Shown here one piece after another: positions 33,997 to 45,600 of a DNA stretch of 64,000 nt. Below the pieces are notes generated by a model. It saw only the letters and a program-made list of their open reading frames with translations, had not been told where the DNA came from and did not search any database. Each line of letters begins with the position of its first letter. Position 1 is the first letter of the stretch. Location of the stretch: assembly GCF_029168945.1 (NCBI RefSeq), contig NW_026870043.1:8934501-8998500 (forward strand). The letters are read 5' to 3'. The position numbers were made by a program, and so were the translations under genes. This DNA comes from Cannabis sativa. Lineage: Eukaryota > Streptophyta > Magnoliopsida > Rosales > Cannabaceae.

Positions 33997-34294
33997 GTCC
34001 CGTTTAGGCGAGAGTCAAAGCATCATCCATTGAATAGAGTTGTCAGCTCATCTAAAATGATAACCATTCTAACAACCTTTTATTTGATCAAGATTGGAAT
34101 TCATCGTTGTCCCGTTTAGGCGAGAGTCAAGGCAATTCTATCTTATGAGCTTCCACCATTGTTTCATAACTTGCAAGTCAAGTATGGTCGCCACCATTAG
34201 GGTGATCTTTACCATACAAAACACTTACAAACTACTTATCATGCGAGATTAAACGGTGCGAAATTGCTAATGAATGTTCCTCCATTAGGGAGGA
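33997..34294 (-). other. C leader: twin 20-nt motif and CTAAT-loop hairpins
   Basis: GTCCCGTTTAGGCGAGAGTC at 33997-34016 and 34109-34128 (112 nt apart). Hairpins CACC-ATTAG-GGTG at 34192-34204 and TCCTCC-ATTAG-GGAGGA at 34278-34294. Confidence 0.85.
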
Positions 34295-35182
34295 TTACTC
34301 ACTAAAACAAACGCGGTGTAAAACCCACAATGGAGATCGAATGTCTCTTGATTAAAAGCTCATTATTTAAAAAATATTATATGTATTTTGTATAATCATT
34401 TTAATTCGATATTATAATAATGAAAAATTACAAATTAAAGTTGGTTTAAATAAAAAAATGAACTTTAATTAATTTTCAATTATTATTTAAATTTGAAAAA
34501 TAAATTCAAATAAATATCGAACAAGTTCCATAATATAATAATGAAAAATTACAAATCAAAGTTGGTTAAAATAAAAAATCAACTTTAATTAGTTTTCAAT
34601 TATTAATTAAATTCAAAAAATAAATTTGAATATTAAATGGAACAAATTTGAAAATATCTTGTTTAAGTTGTTTTAGAAGAATCTAAAAAATCAACTTAAA
34701 TATCTTTCAAATCAGATTTAATTAAATTTAAAATTAAGTTGTAACCACTTAATTTGAAGATATTCCATTTTAAGTTAATATATGAAAAGATATTAACCTA
34801 AAAAATATCTAAAGAATCTTAATAACCAATGCCTAAAATTCCTCAACTTAATTTTGAAATTTTAAATTCAAAAGATATTCAGATTTAAGTTTGTTAGTTG
34901 TAGACAACTAAATATCAACTTAGATAGGAATATTTAATGAAAAATTTAAATTAAGCTTCAGAAAGAATATAGATGGTTATAATTCTATATTTAATTAAAT
35001 ACAAGAAAATACATATAGTTTAACTTAGAATATAAAATTTTTTAAACTATGATTTTCTAAATTAATTTCAAAATAAATGAAATTAATTACGTTGCTAATC
35101 AATTTTTAATTAGGTTAAACTAGTGTAATTAACCTAGCACAGTCATTCAAATCAGGCAAATGGGCCTTCACAATTGGGGTGG

Positions 35183-35252
35183 TTTGTGTGAGGGGGTGCT
35201 GGGTTCAGTATGTCGTACCCACTTCTATGGCTCCCAACTCTCACACAAGGCC
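35183..35252 (-). other. C leader: conserved stem with C-rich bulge
   Basis: Same stem as in A and D. Here the outer helix is longer (TTGTGTGAG with CTCACACAA), while the inner helix loses its terminal pair. Confidence 0.7.
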
Positions 35253-36271
35253 CAAAAGAGAGGAATTTAACCTTAATAAGAACAACTGTTATTAATTGAA
35301 TAGGCCCAAAAACTAAATGGGCCTAAATAAATTCTATCAAGAACTATGATAATTTATTTTAGCAACAACAACCTATATGCATCTATAATAAAATTAAACA
35401 CATAGGCTCACACATGCACACTTTGGATGGGTCCTATCATGTTGCTAGGTCATACACAGATGAAAGAAGATTGTAAATATACCTGTTACAAATTATTATC
35501 TTGACCAAGGGAGCCATCAGATCATTAGATCTGGCAAAAGGTAACCATGGCTATTTGCAATCAAGTAATAATAGGTTTTGAAAACTTACACATAAGCTAA
35601 AACACATACTCCTGCAACAAGGTTAGTTGGATAGTTGGATGTAGGATTTATTTAATTTTAAATTAAATATTTAATTTCGAAAATAATTAATTAAATAAAA
35701 AAAATTTCGAAATTGTTTTTAAAAAAAAATTTGAAAAAATTCAAAATTTTAAAAAAAAATTTAAATTTAAAATTAAACCTACAATTTTTGAAAAATTAGG
35801 TTTCAACCAACCCAAATATCATTTCAAAAATTTGCTAACTACTTTTAAATTTTAAATGTTATTTTATAAATAAAAATTAAATTAAAAATTAGAAAAGATA
35901 AATGAATATCTTTTTCAAATTTTAAATGTAATTTAAATAAATAAAATAACAAAATTTAAAAAATTAGCAAAATATCTTATATCATTCAAAAATTACATGA
36001 TTATAATTATCTTATTTTAAATTTAAGATAAGATAAGATATAATCAAATTTTAAAATAAGATAGATTTTTAAGCAAGAAGATAGATACTAATTCTATTCA
36101 AATTCAAATTACACTAATATCTTGAATTAAATTTAAAAAATATTAAATTAATTCAAAATGATAATTATAATTGAATTAGGAATAGTAATAGTATAAATAC
36201 AAAACTATACCAAAAATCGGAAGTTAATTCCATGAAAAAGCATGAAAAATCGAAGAAAAACGAAAATATTG

Positions 36272-36296
36272 TGAACTGTACGGACAGTTTCGCGAT
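36272..36296 (-). other. C leader: reduced GC island
   Basis: Only AACTGT/ACAGTT around a 4-nt centre and GCGATCGC remain. The flank TACGGACAGT matches the edge of D's long palindrome, showing that C has collapsed or lost most of the island. Confidence 0.65.
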
Positions 36297-36579
36297 CGCA
36301 GAAAAATTTCAGCACAACCCCGATTTTTTCAAATCTTCAAAAATTAATAACTAATTCAAATAAAATCGAAATTGAGTTCTGTAAAAGGCTAACTTGCTTA
36401 ATTTTTTCCATACTATCCAATAAAAATAATTCCAGAATCAAAATCGCAATTATTTTTCACGAAAATTTACAAACATCAATCAATCATCAAATAACACTCA
36501 ATACAACATGATACCATCCAAAAATCATACAAACAATCGTTTTAATGTCCAAATTTCTTGTAAATAAATCAATTACCAT

Positions 36580-36592
36580 GGCTCTGAGGCCA
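36580..36592 (-). other. C primer binding site (variant)
   Basis: Element strand TGGCCTCAGAGCC, two bases from the LTR edge. It carries the CC variant shared with A. Confidence 0.8.
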
Positions 36593-36594
36593 GT

Positions 36595-38486
36595 TGTTGG
36601 GAATTATTTTACCAGAATCTTAGATCTACTCACAAGTATGTTTATTAACATCCTAAATAAGAACTTTCTAAAACGATAAATTAAACAAATATAAAGTTTA
36701 AGAAACCTTACATTGGGTGCAGCGGAATTAAATGACTCCTTCCGTTCAGATCTCTAACCCTTGTATCCTTTCTGTAGCAGAGTATTATCAAGATCTGAAC
36801 CTGAATCTCTTTCTCTGAATCCTTAATGCTGAATCTCCTTTGCTGATGATCTTTCTTCACGATCTTCCTCACTATGATTGAGGTATTGCTTGATGTGTGT
36901 GGGCACAACTCTAATCACTAAGGTAATTTCGAAATTCAAAGGAAGAAGCAAGAGAGAGAGTGGCGGCTAGAGAAGAGAGAGTGGAGGCTTAGGTTTTTCT
37001 AATTGAGAAAGTGTAATTTTCCTAAAGCCTACACTATCTATTTATAGCATTCCACTAGGGTTAGATTTGAATTATATGGCTTTAAAATAATGAAAAAATC
37101 AACTTAAAATACCTATAAAGGTGGCCGGCCATGGCTTAGTGGACTGGGCTTTTCTTTTTGCAATTTTGCAATTTTAACACCTTTTGTATCTGATTTTCTC
37201 AAAAATGTCAATTTCCTAATTCAATCATTTAAATGTCAATTCTAACTATTTAATAACTATAAATAATTATTAAATAATATTGTCATTTATTATATTTATT
37301 AATTGAACCATACAAAGTATCATAATTAACAAATATGCCCCTATTAACTCTTTCTTTACAATTTCGCCCTTACTTAGTGAAAATTTCACAAATAGACATA
37401 GTCTAATTTGTGAATTATAATTGATTAATTAAAACCAATTACATGAGTCTTACAAACAATATTATCTCAACTAGTGGGGGGACCATGGGTCTATATAATC
37501 GAGCTTCCAATAAGTAGATCAAGAATTTAGCACTAAAATTCACTAACTTATTAATTCTTCGTTGAATCCACGCATAGAACTTAGAATTGCACTCTGAGTA
37601 TATAGAATGCTCTATATGTTCCACCATATAGACACATCATTAGTTATCCATTGTTATAATCCTAATGTGATCAATGATCCTCTATATGAATGATCTACAC
37701 AGTAAAGGGATTAGATTACCGTAACACCCTACTATGTATTTTATCCTTAAAACACTTGACCCCGTATAAATGATATTTCAGCTTATGTGAAATGAGATCT
37801 CCACCATTTATTTTCGTTTGGTCAAGCTCGAAGGAGATCATCCTTTGCTTACTATTTGCCAGATAGAAGCTATAGATTCCATGTTTATGCTAGCGCTCCC
37901 ACTCAATTGCACTACCGTGTTCCCAAAGAGTACGTATCACCCTGACCTACAAGTAGGCTTAACTAACAATTCAAGGAACACAAATAGCAATTCAAGATTG
38001 AGCCTAATCATAACAGGATTAAGATCATTTGATCTAGGATCAACTTGGCGATATTGACTTGAATAGATTCTACGGTAAGTTTAATTAAATCTAAGTCAAA
38101 GTTTAATATCGGTCCCTTCCGATGCATACTCCATGCATCCAACCTGAGCTTTACTTTAACCAATGTTCTGGAAAGAACACAGTATTTCTCCAAATACAAG
38201 TAAACTCTTGTTGTAGATTATCATATCAGTAAAACCCTGTGTCTGATAAATCTAGGAAACTTTATTCACATAGTCATGTTTACTTTCCAATGTGATGACA
38301 GCACAATAAACATGATCAAGTATGGGAAAAGGGTTTAAGATGAATTTATTAATCAAATAGACAAGCATTTGATAAAGTGAACCAAAACATACACAAATGA
38401 ATGAAAAATACTTCTGTTTCTTTATTGATGTTGAATAAAATAGATTACATTGAAATGGAGTTTTATTTAGGGCATAAAACCTAACA
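36595..38486 (-). repeat. C 5' LTR (right)
   Basis: 1892 bp, TGTTGGGAAT...CCTAACA. As the 5' LTR it holds the promoter that would drive C. Confidence 0.95.
37038..37047 (-). promoter_or_regulatory. TATA box of C 5' LTR
   Basis: CTATAAATAG on the element strand, conserved at this place in every LTR of the family; GGCCGGCC (37123-37130) is about 80 bp upstream. Confidence 0.75.
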
Positions 38487-38491
38487 GAAGT

Positions 38492-38736
38492 GTGGTCGAC
38501 GAGGATGTCAGACCGCGTAAGGGGGGTGATTGTGAAACTCAGTATTCCCGTGATCCGTAAGGGGAAATACCGGGTAAGCTGTGCAATCCCACATCGCCTA
38601 GGGAAGGTCAAGTGGGATGATTCTGAGACTGTGTAGGTATGGGACTACACAGTTGAAGAGAGCTTAAATGGATTGATTGGTACTACGTATATCAACAAGG
38701 TGCATCTTGTTTTTAAGTAGCCCATCATGAAAGAAC
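38492..38736 (+). mobile_element. Cas plus-strand copy, part 2
   Basis: Rest of the internal domain (38492-38579) and the first 157 bp of the plus-oriented LTR (38580-38736), which starts TGTGCAATCC. D has inserted right at the start of the 5S-derived part (after AGAAC), so the 5S A-box and C-box would lie beyond D, outside the window. Confidence 0.88.
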
Positions 38737-40581
38737 TGTTGGGTTTTGTGCCCTAAATAAAAGCCATTACAATCTGATTAGTTATCAATCTAAGAAATTT
38801 TAAGTGATTTATGTTTGCATGAATTTTTCATGCTTATGGTTTAATATATATTAATATATGCACAAAATCAATTAAGTCCAGAACATATACTTATAATTAC
38901 AGTATTGTAAACACAGTGATTGTCATTATATGATTCAAAAGACTAATTCCCTGTTTCATCAGTGTTTTTGATTTACACTGATGTGATAATCAGCGATGAT
39001 GTGTACTTACACTTGGAGTAAGTGTTATGTTCTTTCCAGGACATTGGTAAAGTATACTGGTTCCGAATGTATGGAGTATACATTGGACTGGACCGATATT
39101 GAACTTAGTCAAGATATTATAAACTTACCGTTGTATCTTTCCAAGTCAATATCACTAGTTGATCTTAGATTAAATGAATCTTAATCCTGATATGCTTAGG
39201 CTCAACTCAGGAGTGCTATTCATGTTCTTTTATTTATTAGTTAAGCCTACTTTTGGGTCAGGGTGATACGTATATTTTTGGAACATGATAGTATGATTGA
39301 GTGGGAGCGCTGAACATAAATATGGAATCTGATGATTCCCTTCGAGCTTAGCTAAATAGAAGTAAATGGATGAGCTCTTGTTTCAGTGACTATTTCTTAG
39401 ATCACTCAAACACCATTTATAGGTAGCTAAGTGCTTTAAGGGGCCAAATACATTGAGTGGTGAAAACCGTAAATTTATCCCATCTCGATGTAAATCATCT
39501 ATATAGAGGATCTTTGATCATATTAAGATTATAACAATGGTTAAATGAGCTAGCATATCTATATCGTGGAACATATAGAATTCTCTATATAAGTCTAAGA
39601 GTGCAATTCCAAGTTCTAAGAGTGGATTCAACAAGGAATTAATAAGTTAGGAATTTTCTTGGTAAATTCGGTTCAACTTATTAGAAGCTCAGCAATATAG
39701 ATCCTTGGTCCCCATTCTAGTTGAGACCATACTGCTTGTAAGACTCAATAATTGATTTATGATTAATGAATTATAATTCTAAAGTTAGACTATGTCTAAT
39801 TTGTGAATTTTCACTAAGCAGGGGTGAAATTGTAAAGAAAAGAGATTCTAGGTTTATTTATTAATTAAGAGACTCTATATGTCTAATTAATAATTATACT
39901 AAATGACAATATTATTTAATAATCTATTTTAGTTATTAAATAATTAGTTTTTGCATTTAAATGGTTAAAATTGGAAAATTGGCGTTTTTGAGAAAATAGA
40001 AATAAAAATTGTGAAAACTGCAAAATCCAAGTGAGGCCCACTAACACCAATGGCCGGCCACTTGATTGGGTTTTTCCAATTAATATTTTTATTATTTTAA
40101 TACCAAGTAATTACTAACCTAAACCTAGTAGTTGCCTATAAATAGAAAGTGATGTCTCAGTCAAAAATAAGAGTTTTTCAGTAATTCAAGAGATTGCCTT
40201 TCAGAAAACTGAGCCTTCCACTTTCTCTCTATAGCCGACCCTCTCTCTCTCTCTCTTTTCTTCTTCATACTTTTGAAATCTCTTAGTGATAGAGTAGTGC
40301 CCACACACAGCAAGTGGTACCTCAATCATAGATTGGAAGACTGTGAAGGATCACATTCAAAGAGAAGGACATTTGAGCTCAGATCTTGATAATACTCTAC
40401 GACAGAAAGGATACAAGGGTCAGAGATCTGAGTGGAAGGAGACTTATTATTCCACTGCAACCAATGTAAGGTTTTCTTAACTTTATATGTGTTTAATTAT
40501 CGTTTTAGAAAGTTCATATTTACGATGTTAAACAACATACTTGTGAGTAGATCTAAGATCTTGGTAAAATAATTTCCAACA
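38737..40581 (+). repeat. D 5' LTR
   Basis: 1845 bp, TGTTGGGTTT...TCCAACA. Reads like the reverse complement of the other LTRs, with GGCCGGCC at 40052-40059 preceded by a GAGGCCCA site-II-like element. Confidence 0.94.
40136..40145 (+). promoter_or_regulatory. TATA box of D 5' LTR
   Basis: CTATAAATAG about 77 bp downstream of GGCCGGCC, in the place expected for the LTR promoter. Confidence 0.75.
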
Positions 40582-40583
40582 AC

Positions 40584-40596
40584 TGGTATCAGAGCC
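40584..40596 (+). other. D primer binding site
   Basis: TGGTATCAGAGCC, two bases after the LTR: the complement of the initiator Met tRNA 3' end. Confidence 0.9.
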
Positions 40597-40850
40597 ATGG
40601 TAATTTATTTGCTTGCAAGAAATTTGGACTTAAAACGATTTGTATGTGATTTGGATGGTTTCATGTTGATCTACGTGTTATATGATGATTGATTGATGTT
40701 TGTGAATTTTCGTGAAAACTAATTGAAGTTCTGTTTCTGGAATTATTTTTATTGGATAGTTTGGGAAAAATTAAACAATTTACTTTTTTTACAGAACTCA
40801 ATTTCAATTTTATTTGAATTAGTTATGAATTTTTGAAAATCAGAAAATAT

Positions 40851-41071
40851 CGGGATGGTGTCACCCACCCTACGCACGCGGATAATGGTGAAACCCTCGC
40901 CTGCACGCGCTCAGACAGGAGCTCGACTAAGCTTCCTCGGTCAGACAAGATCTTGTCTGAAACTCGTCCCTTGCGTGCACGGAGAGGCTGCATGCAGCCT
41001 CCTGCGCCGAGGGACCTCGGTCAAGCCTCCCTGCATATGCGCGCGGACAGTATGCAATGCATACTGTCCGT
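40851..41071 (+). other. D leader: GC-rich palindromic island
   Basis: The largest island in the window. Perfect palindromes: TCAGACAAGATCTTGTCTGA (40941-40960, 20 bp), GAGGCTGCATGCAGCCTC (40984-41001, 18 bp), and 13-nt arms CGGACAGTATGCA with a 1-nt centre (41044-41070). Open frames crossing this block are chance products of its composition; they are not shared with A, X or C. Confidence 0.85.
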
Positions 41072-43232
41072 ACCACTTGGAATTTTTTTCGTTTTCTTCG
41101 ATTTTTCATGCTATTTCATGGAATTAACTTCCGATTTTTTGTGTAGTTTTGTATTTTGATTTTTACTTTTCAATTTTCAAATCTAATTATCAAAAATAAA
41201 TTAATTTGATTTTTTAAAATTAATTTTAGATATTAGTGTAATTTGAATTTGAAAATAGGTAAAAATCTATCTTTTTGCTTAATTTTTTATCTTATTTTTA
41301 AATTTTATTATTTTATCTTATTTTTTAAATTTAAGGTCAAATATTAAATTTTTTAAATTAATTTTTTTTAAAATAATTTGATCTTATTTAAATTTAAAAT
41401 AAGATTACTATAATCATGATATTTGAATAGAAATAAGATATTTTGTTTACTTTTTAAATTTTGTTATTTTTTTATTTAAATTAAATTATAAAATCAGAAA
41501 AGGATATTTATTTATCATTTATTTATTTTTTATTGAATATTTAATTTATAAAATAACATGAAATTTTTAAAAGTGGTTAGCAAATTTTTTTTGAAATGAT
41601 ATTTAGGTTAGTTGAAACCTAATTTTTCAAAATTGTAGGTTTAATTTTAAATATTATTTTATTTTAATTTAAAATCCGAAAATATTTTTTTTATTATTAT
41701 TTATTATTTTCGAAATTTAATTATTGAAAATTAAATAAATCCTACATCCAACTATCCAGTTCAACTTGTTGCAGGAGTATGTGTTTTATCTTATGTGTAA
41801 GTTTTATAAAACCTATTATTGCTTGTTCTAAATTGCCATGGTTAACTTGTTGACAGATCCAATGATCTGATTTTAACGCATGGTTCAATTGTCAATAGGT
41901 CAAGTAAATAATTTGTATCAGGTAAATTTTACATTCTTCTTTCATCTGTGTATGACCTAGTAACATGATAGGGTCCATCCGAATCTGTGTGCCTGTGTGA
42001 GCCTATATGTTTCTTTTATTATAGATGCATATAGGCTGTTGCTAAATAAAATGTCACACCGTGAAAGATTTTATTTAGGTTCATTTAGTTTTTGGACCTA
42101 TTCAATTAATAACAGTTATTTATTTTAAGGTTAAATTCCTCTCTTTTGGGCCTTGTGTGAGAGTTGGGGGCCAATAGAAGTAGGTACGACACACTGAACC
42201 CAGCTCCCCCTCACATGAACTACTCCAATTGTGAAGGCTCATTTGCCTAATTTGAATAACTGTGCTAGGTTAATTAAATTAGTTTAACCTAATAAAATTG
42301 ATTACCAACATAATTAACTTTTAAAATATATGAAATTTTATTTTCATTTTAAAATTTAAAGTTAATTTTAAGAAAAACACTCTTAGTTTTTAGATATTAT
42401 TTCTAGATAAACTATTTGTATTTTTCTTGTATTTAATTAAATAAAGAAATTTAACTAACTAGATTCTTTCTGAAGCTTATTTATTAAATATTCCTATTTA
42501 ACTTATAAATTAGTTATTTTAACTGATTTTTCTTATCAAGCTTAAATTTGAATATTTTTTGAATTTAAAATTAAGTTGAGGAATTCTAGGAATTGGTTAT
42601 TGAAGATTCTTGAGATATTATTTAAGTTAGTTTTAAACTTAAAATAGAATATTTTCAAATTAGGTGGTTACAACTTAATTTTGATATTTAATTGAATTCA
42701 AATTTGAAAATATTTAAGTTTTAGATTCTTTCTATAACAACTTAAATTAGATATTTTCAAATTTTTTTTGAAAAGATACTTAGTTAAGTTGAGATATTTT
42801 CTAGATAGTTATTTCTAGACTACTTATTATTTCTAATATTAAATAGGAAAATATTATACATTTTGAAATTAATTATTTTATAATTAATGTTGGTACATTT
42901 CAAGTTAAGAATATTTTTCCTAGTATTAAACTAGAGATTAATAATTAAGCCTTCTCTATACTTAATTATTTATTTCTTGAATTTAATACATTTAATTAAA
43001 TTGAAAAATTAAATATCTAAGTTTATTTTCATCATGATACTTAAATATTTTTTTTGCATGATACTTAATTAAATAGAAAATAATTTTGAGTTGAAATTTT
43101 TTTTACAACTTAAATTTGATTAATTTTCAAAATATATTTTATTTATTTTATTAATCGAATTCGAAATTGCATTTAATTATGCAAGATAATTTTGAATTTA
43201 TCTTGAAAAATAGATTAAAGTTGTAAATAAAT
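41072..43232 (+). other. D: AT-rich leader, first part
   Basis: Non-coding and collinear with A and C leaders. It holds the 'catctgtgtatgacctag' block near 41940 and the conserved stem at 42154-42216. It is cut at 43232 by G4. Confidence 0.85.
42154..42216 (+). other. D leader: conserved stem with C-rich bulge
   Basis: TGTGAG (42156-42161) pairs with CTCACA (42210-42215); AGTTGGG (42162-42168) pairs with CCCAGCT (42199-42205) with one G-U. CCCC (42206-42209) bulges out. Confidence 0.7.
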
Positions 43233-45584
43233 TGTAACACCCTAACTAGCATAAGCGTATTACGTGATTTTAAACATACTGTGCAGCTCGTTGCTAATCA
43301 ACGAGGTTTATGGAAAAACGTGATTAATTAAAATTTTTGCTTTTTAATTAAACTTGTAAAATATTTATACAAAATACTCGGGATCCCGATTACAAAATCA
43401 TTTACAAAAGTTTACTGTTAATACAAAATAATTGTCGCCTAGCGACTAGTTACAAAAATAGCCTCGCTGTCCCGATGATCGTACGCTCCAGGCCTAACCG
43501 CCCCGACATGTACAATCTTCATAGGCTCGTTCACGGTCCATCAGCTCTAGCCTTGCCCTTACCTACACATAAACATAGCACTGTGAGTCGACAGACTCAG
43601 TAAGAAAAGCATAATAATACTCATAAATAAATCCCGGTCATGATCAGACGCCCATACCCCTGACCATAACCCTAACTGCCGTGTCCAACACGATACTGAG
43701 TCCCCCTAACTGTCGTGTCCAACACGGTACTGAGTTCTGAACGTTCATAGGGACGGTACTATTGACAAGTAACAGCGTGATCGGTCGAACCGGTCATACT
43801 CCGGCTGCTGGTCATACTCCAGCCTGTACCGACGTGTTACAGTATCAGCCTAATCAGTCGAACCGGTCATACTCCAGCTGCTGGTCATACTCTAGCCTGT
43901 ACTGACGTGATACGTCAAATAGTACGGAACCACCAACCTAAGTATCAGCCTAATCGGTCGAACCGGTCATACTCCGGCTTCTGGTCATACTCCAGCCTGT
44001 GCCGACGTGATACAGTGTCAGCCTAATCGGTCGAACCGGTTATACTCTGGCTGCTGGTCATACTCGAGCCTGTACCGACGTGACACAGTTGGATGGTTCT
44101 AAGCCAACATACATATCTAATGTAATCTAACAGGCTTCCTACATGCACGCTAAACATGTAATCTACATATGCATACTGTTATACAAATCTTACCTGGATT
44201 TCCAATTCAGGTGTGCCGGTCAACCTGACTGGAACTATCTGCGTGGCGGATTACAGGCTCCTAAACCATAAAAATCACAACATTATAAGTGATATGCTAA
44301 ATCACTTCCCGGGGACTTAAACTTGGAACTAAAAGTTACCCTATCGATAAAAAGCATGGCAATACCCAAAATAACATAAAAATGAGGAAATGTAGGGTTC
44401 CTGAAAATTCCCCAACCGGTAGACCGGTTCTACAACCGGAATTCCGGTTCTGAGAATTCCTGGACCCTCATCCGGAATTCCGGTTGCACAACCGGAATTC
44501 CAGTTACTCGCAAGAACTTTTCAAAAATTCACAACTCCATCAAATCCAACCCAAATCACCTCAAACCTTCCAGACCTACTCTATATGACCCAAATAACCA
44601 TTCTAAAGCAACAAACTCACCCAGATTGCACAGAAACAAAAAGTGCCATTAAAGCCCAAGCTTTGAGTTCCATAACTCAAACTTGGTTAAAATCAACTAA
44701 CATGCAATCAAACCATGATTCAAACTCATAATCAAGCATATAAAAACTGCAGAAACTAAAACCTAACTCATGCAACAACTACAACAACAATTCACACAAT
44801 TTCACTTTGAAAACTCAAGCTTTTTAACAAGAAAAACCATAACTCAAGCAACCTAACTATTAAGCATTACTAACAGCTCAAATATCCTTAATTTAACATG
44901 CTTAATTCTCTGAAAATAACAACAAAATCACAACAGCAACAACATCAAATTATCAAGCATGCAATACACCAATTTCATCGAAATTTAACAAATTTTTAGA
45001 AGAAGAGATGAGCAGCTAACCTAGCTTGGATTGAACACAAAGGAGAGTTGAAATCACAAGGAAAAATCCAAGGTTCCTTGCTGCACCAAGAGGCCGAAAA
45101 GGGAGAGGAAAAGAGAGAGAGTTTTTCCAAATTTTTCTAACTTTGAAATATTGTAATTTTGTAAAATAAAATAAAGGATTTTACTTAATCATTTCAGCCA
45201 ACATATAATACCAAGTAAACATATAATTCAACTATTAAAATCACTAGAAGACAAAATAGTAATGGGGAAAAATGACCATTTTGCCCCTTCACACAAACAT
45301 AACATAAATAATACTAAAGGGGTATTTTTGGAAAATTCTAAATTCCCGGCAATTCCTGACATTCCCAATGTCTAATAAACCGTCCCAAACTACTAACATA
45401 CTAAGTTGTGATTTTACTGAGCCAAACACCGAGTTGCATGTTACCGGGCACCGGAAATGCAAAATTATGAAAACTACTAATTGAGATAAAATGCATCTCA
45501 GAATTCAATAATAACAGTATAAATAAATTCATAATTAAATTTGATTAACTGCTAATTTCCAAATTAAACTAAGCGGTCTTTACA
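43233..45584 (-). repeat. G4 3' LTR (left)
   Basis: TGTAACACCC...TCTTTACA on the plus strand. Four-copy tandem block at about 43786-44090; palindrome cluster at about 44410-44505. Confidence 0.94.
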
Positions 45585-45600
45585 ACTATTCCCCCCTTCA
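45585..45600 (-). other. G4 polypurine tract
   Basis: Element strand GAAGGGGGGAATAGT directly before the 3' LTR. Confidence 0.85.

Larger units (their letters stand above)
33845..36594 (-). other. C: untranslated leader
   Basis: About 2.75 kb, AT-rich, non-coding, collinear with the leaders of A and D. Conserved parts: the twin motif block, the stem at 35183-35252, a block near 35400-35470, and a very short GC island at 36272-36296. Confidence 0.85.
28367..38486 (-). mobile_element. C: complete copia element with near-open pol
   Basis: Two LTRs (28367-30186 and 36595-38486), polypurine tract, pol, truncated gag, leader and primer site, flanked by a perfect 5-bp duplication GAAGT (28362-28366 and 38487-38491). 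Its insertion splits a plus-strand Cassandra internal domain. The LTRs differ by a few percent by eye, apart from one 72-bp deletion in the left one. Long LTRs and leader and the pol domain order (protease, integrase, RT, RNase H) fit an Angela/BARE-like copia element. Confidence 0.96.

Noticed and set aside
40240..40262. CT-rich run in D LTR as a polypurine tract
   Set aside because: It lies within the LTR downstream of TATA, not next to an LTR edge; other LTRs have matching GA/CT-rich stretches of variable length.
40584..40600. tRNA gene fragment
   Set aside because: The match to a tRNA 3' end is the primer binding site; no tRNA body is present.
40833..41159. Overlapping plus-strand frames of 108 and 90 codons in D's leader
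   Set aside because: They cross the GC-rich palindromic island, where few stops occur by composition, and have no counterpart in A, X or C.
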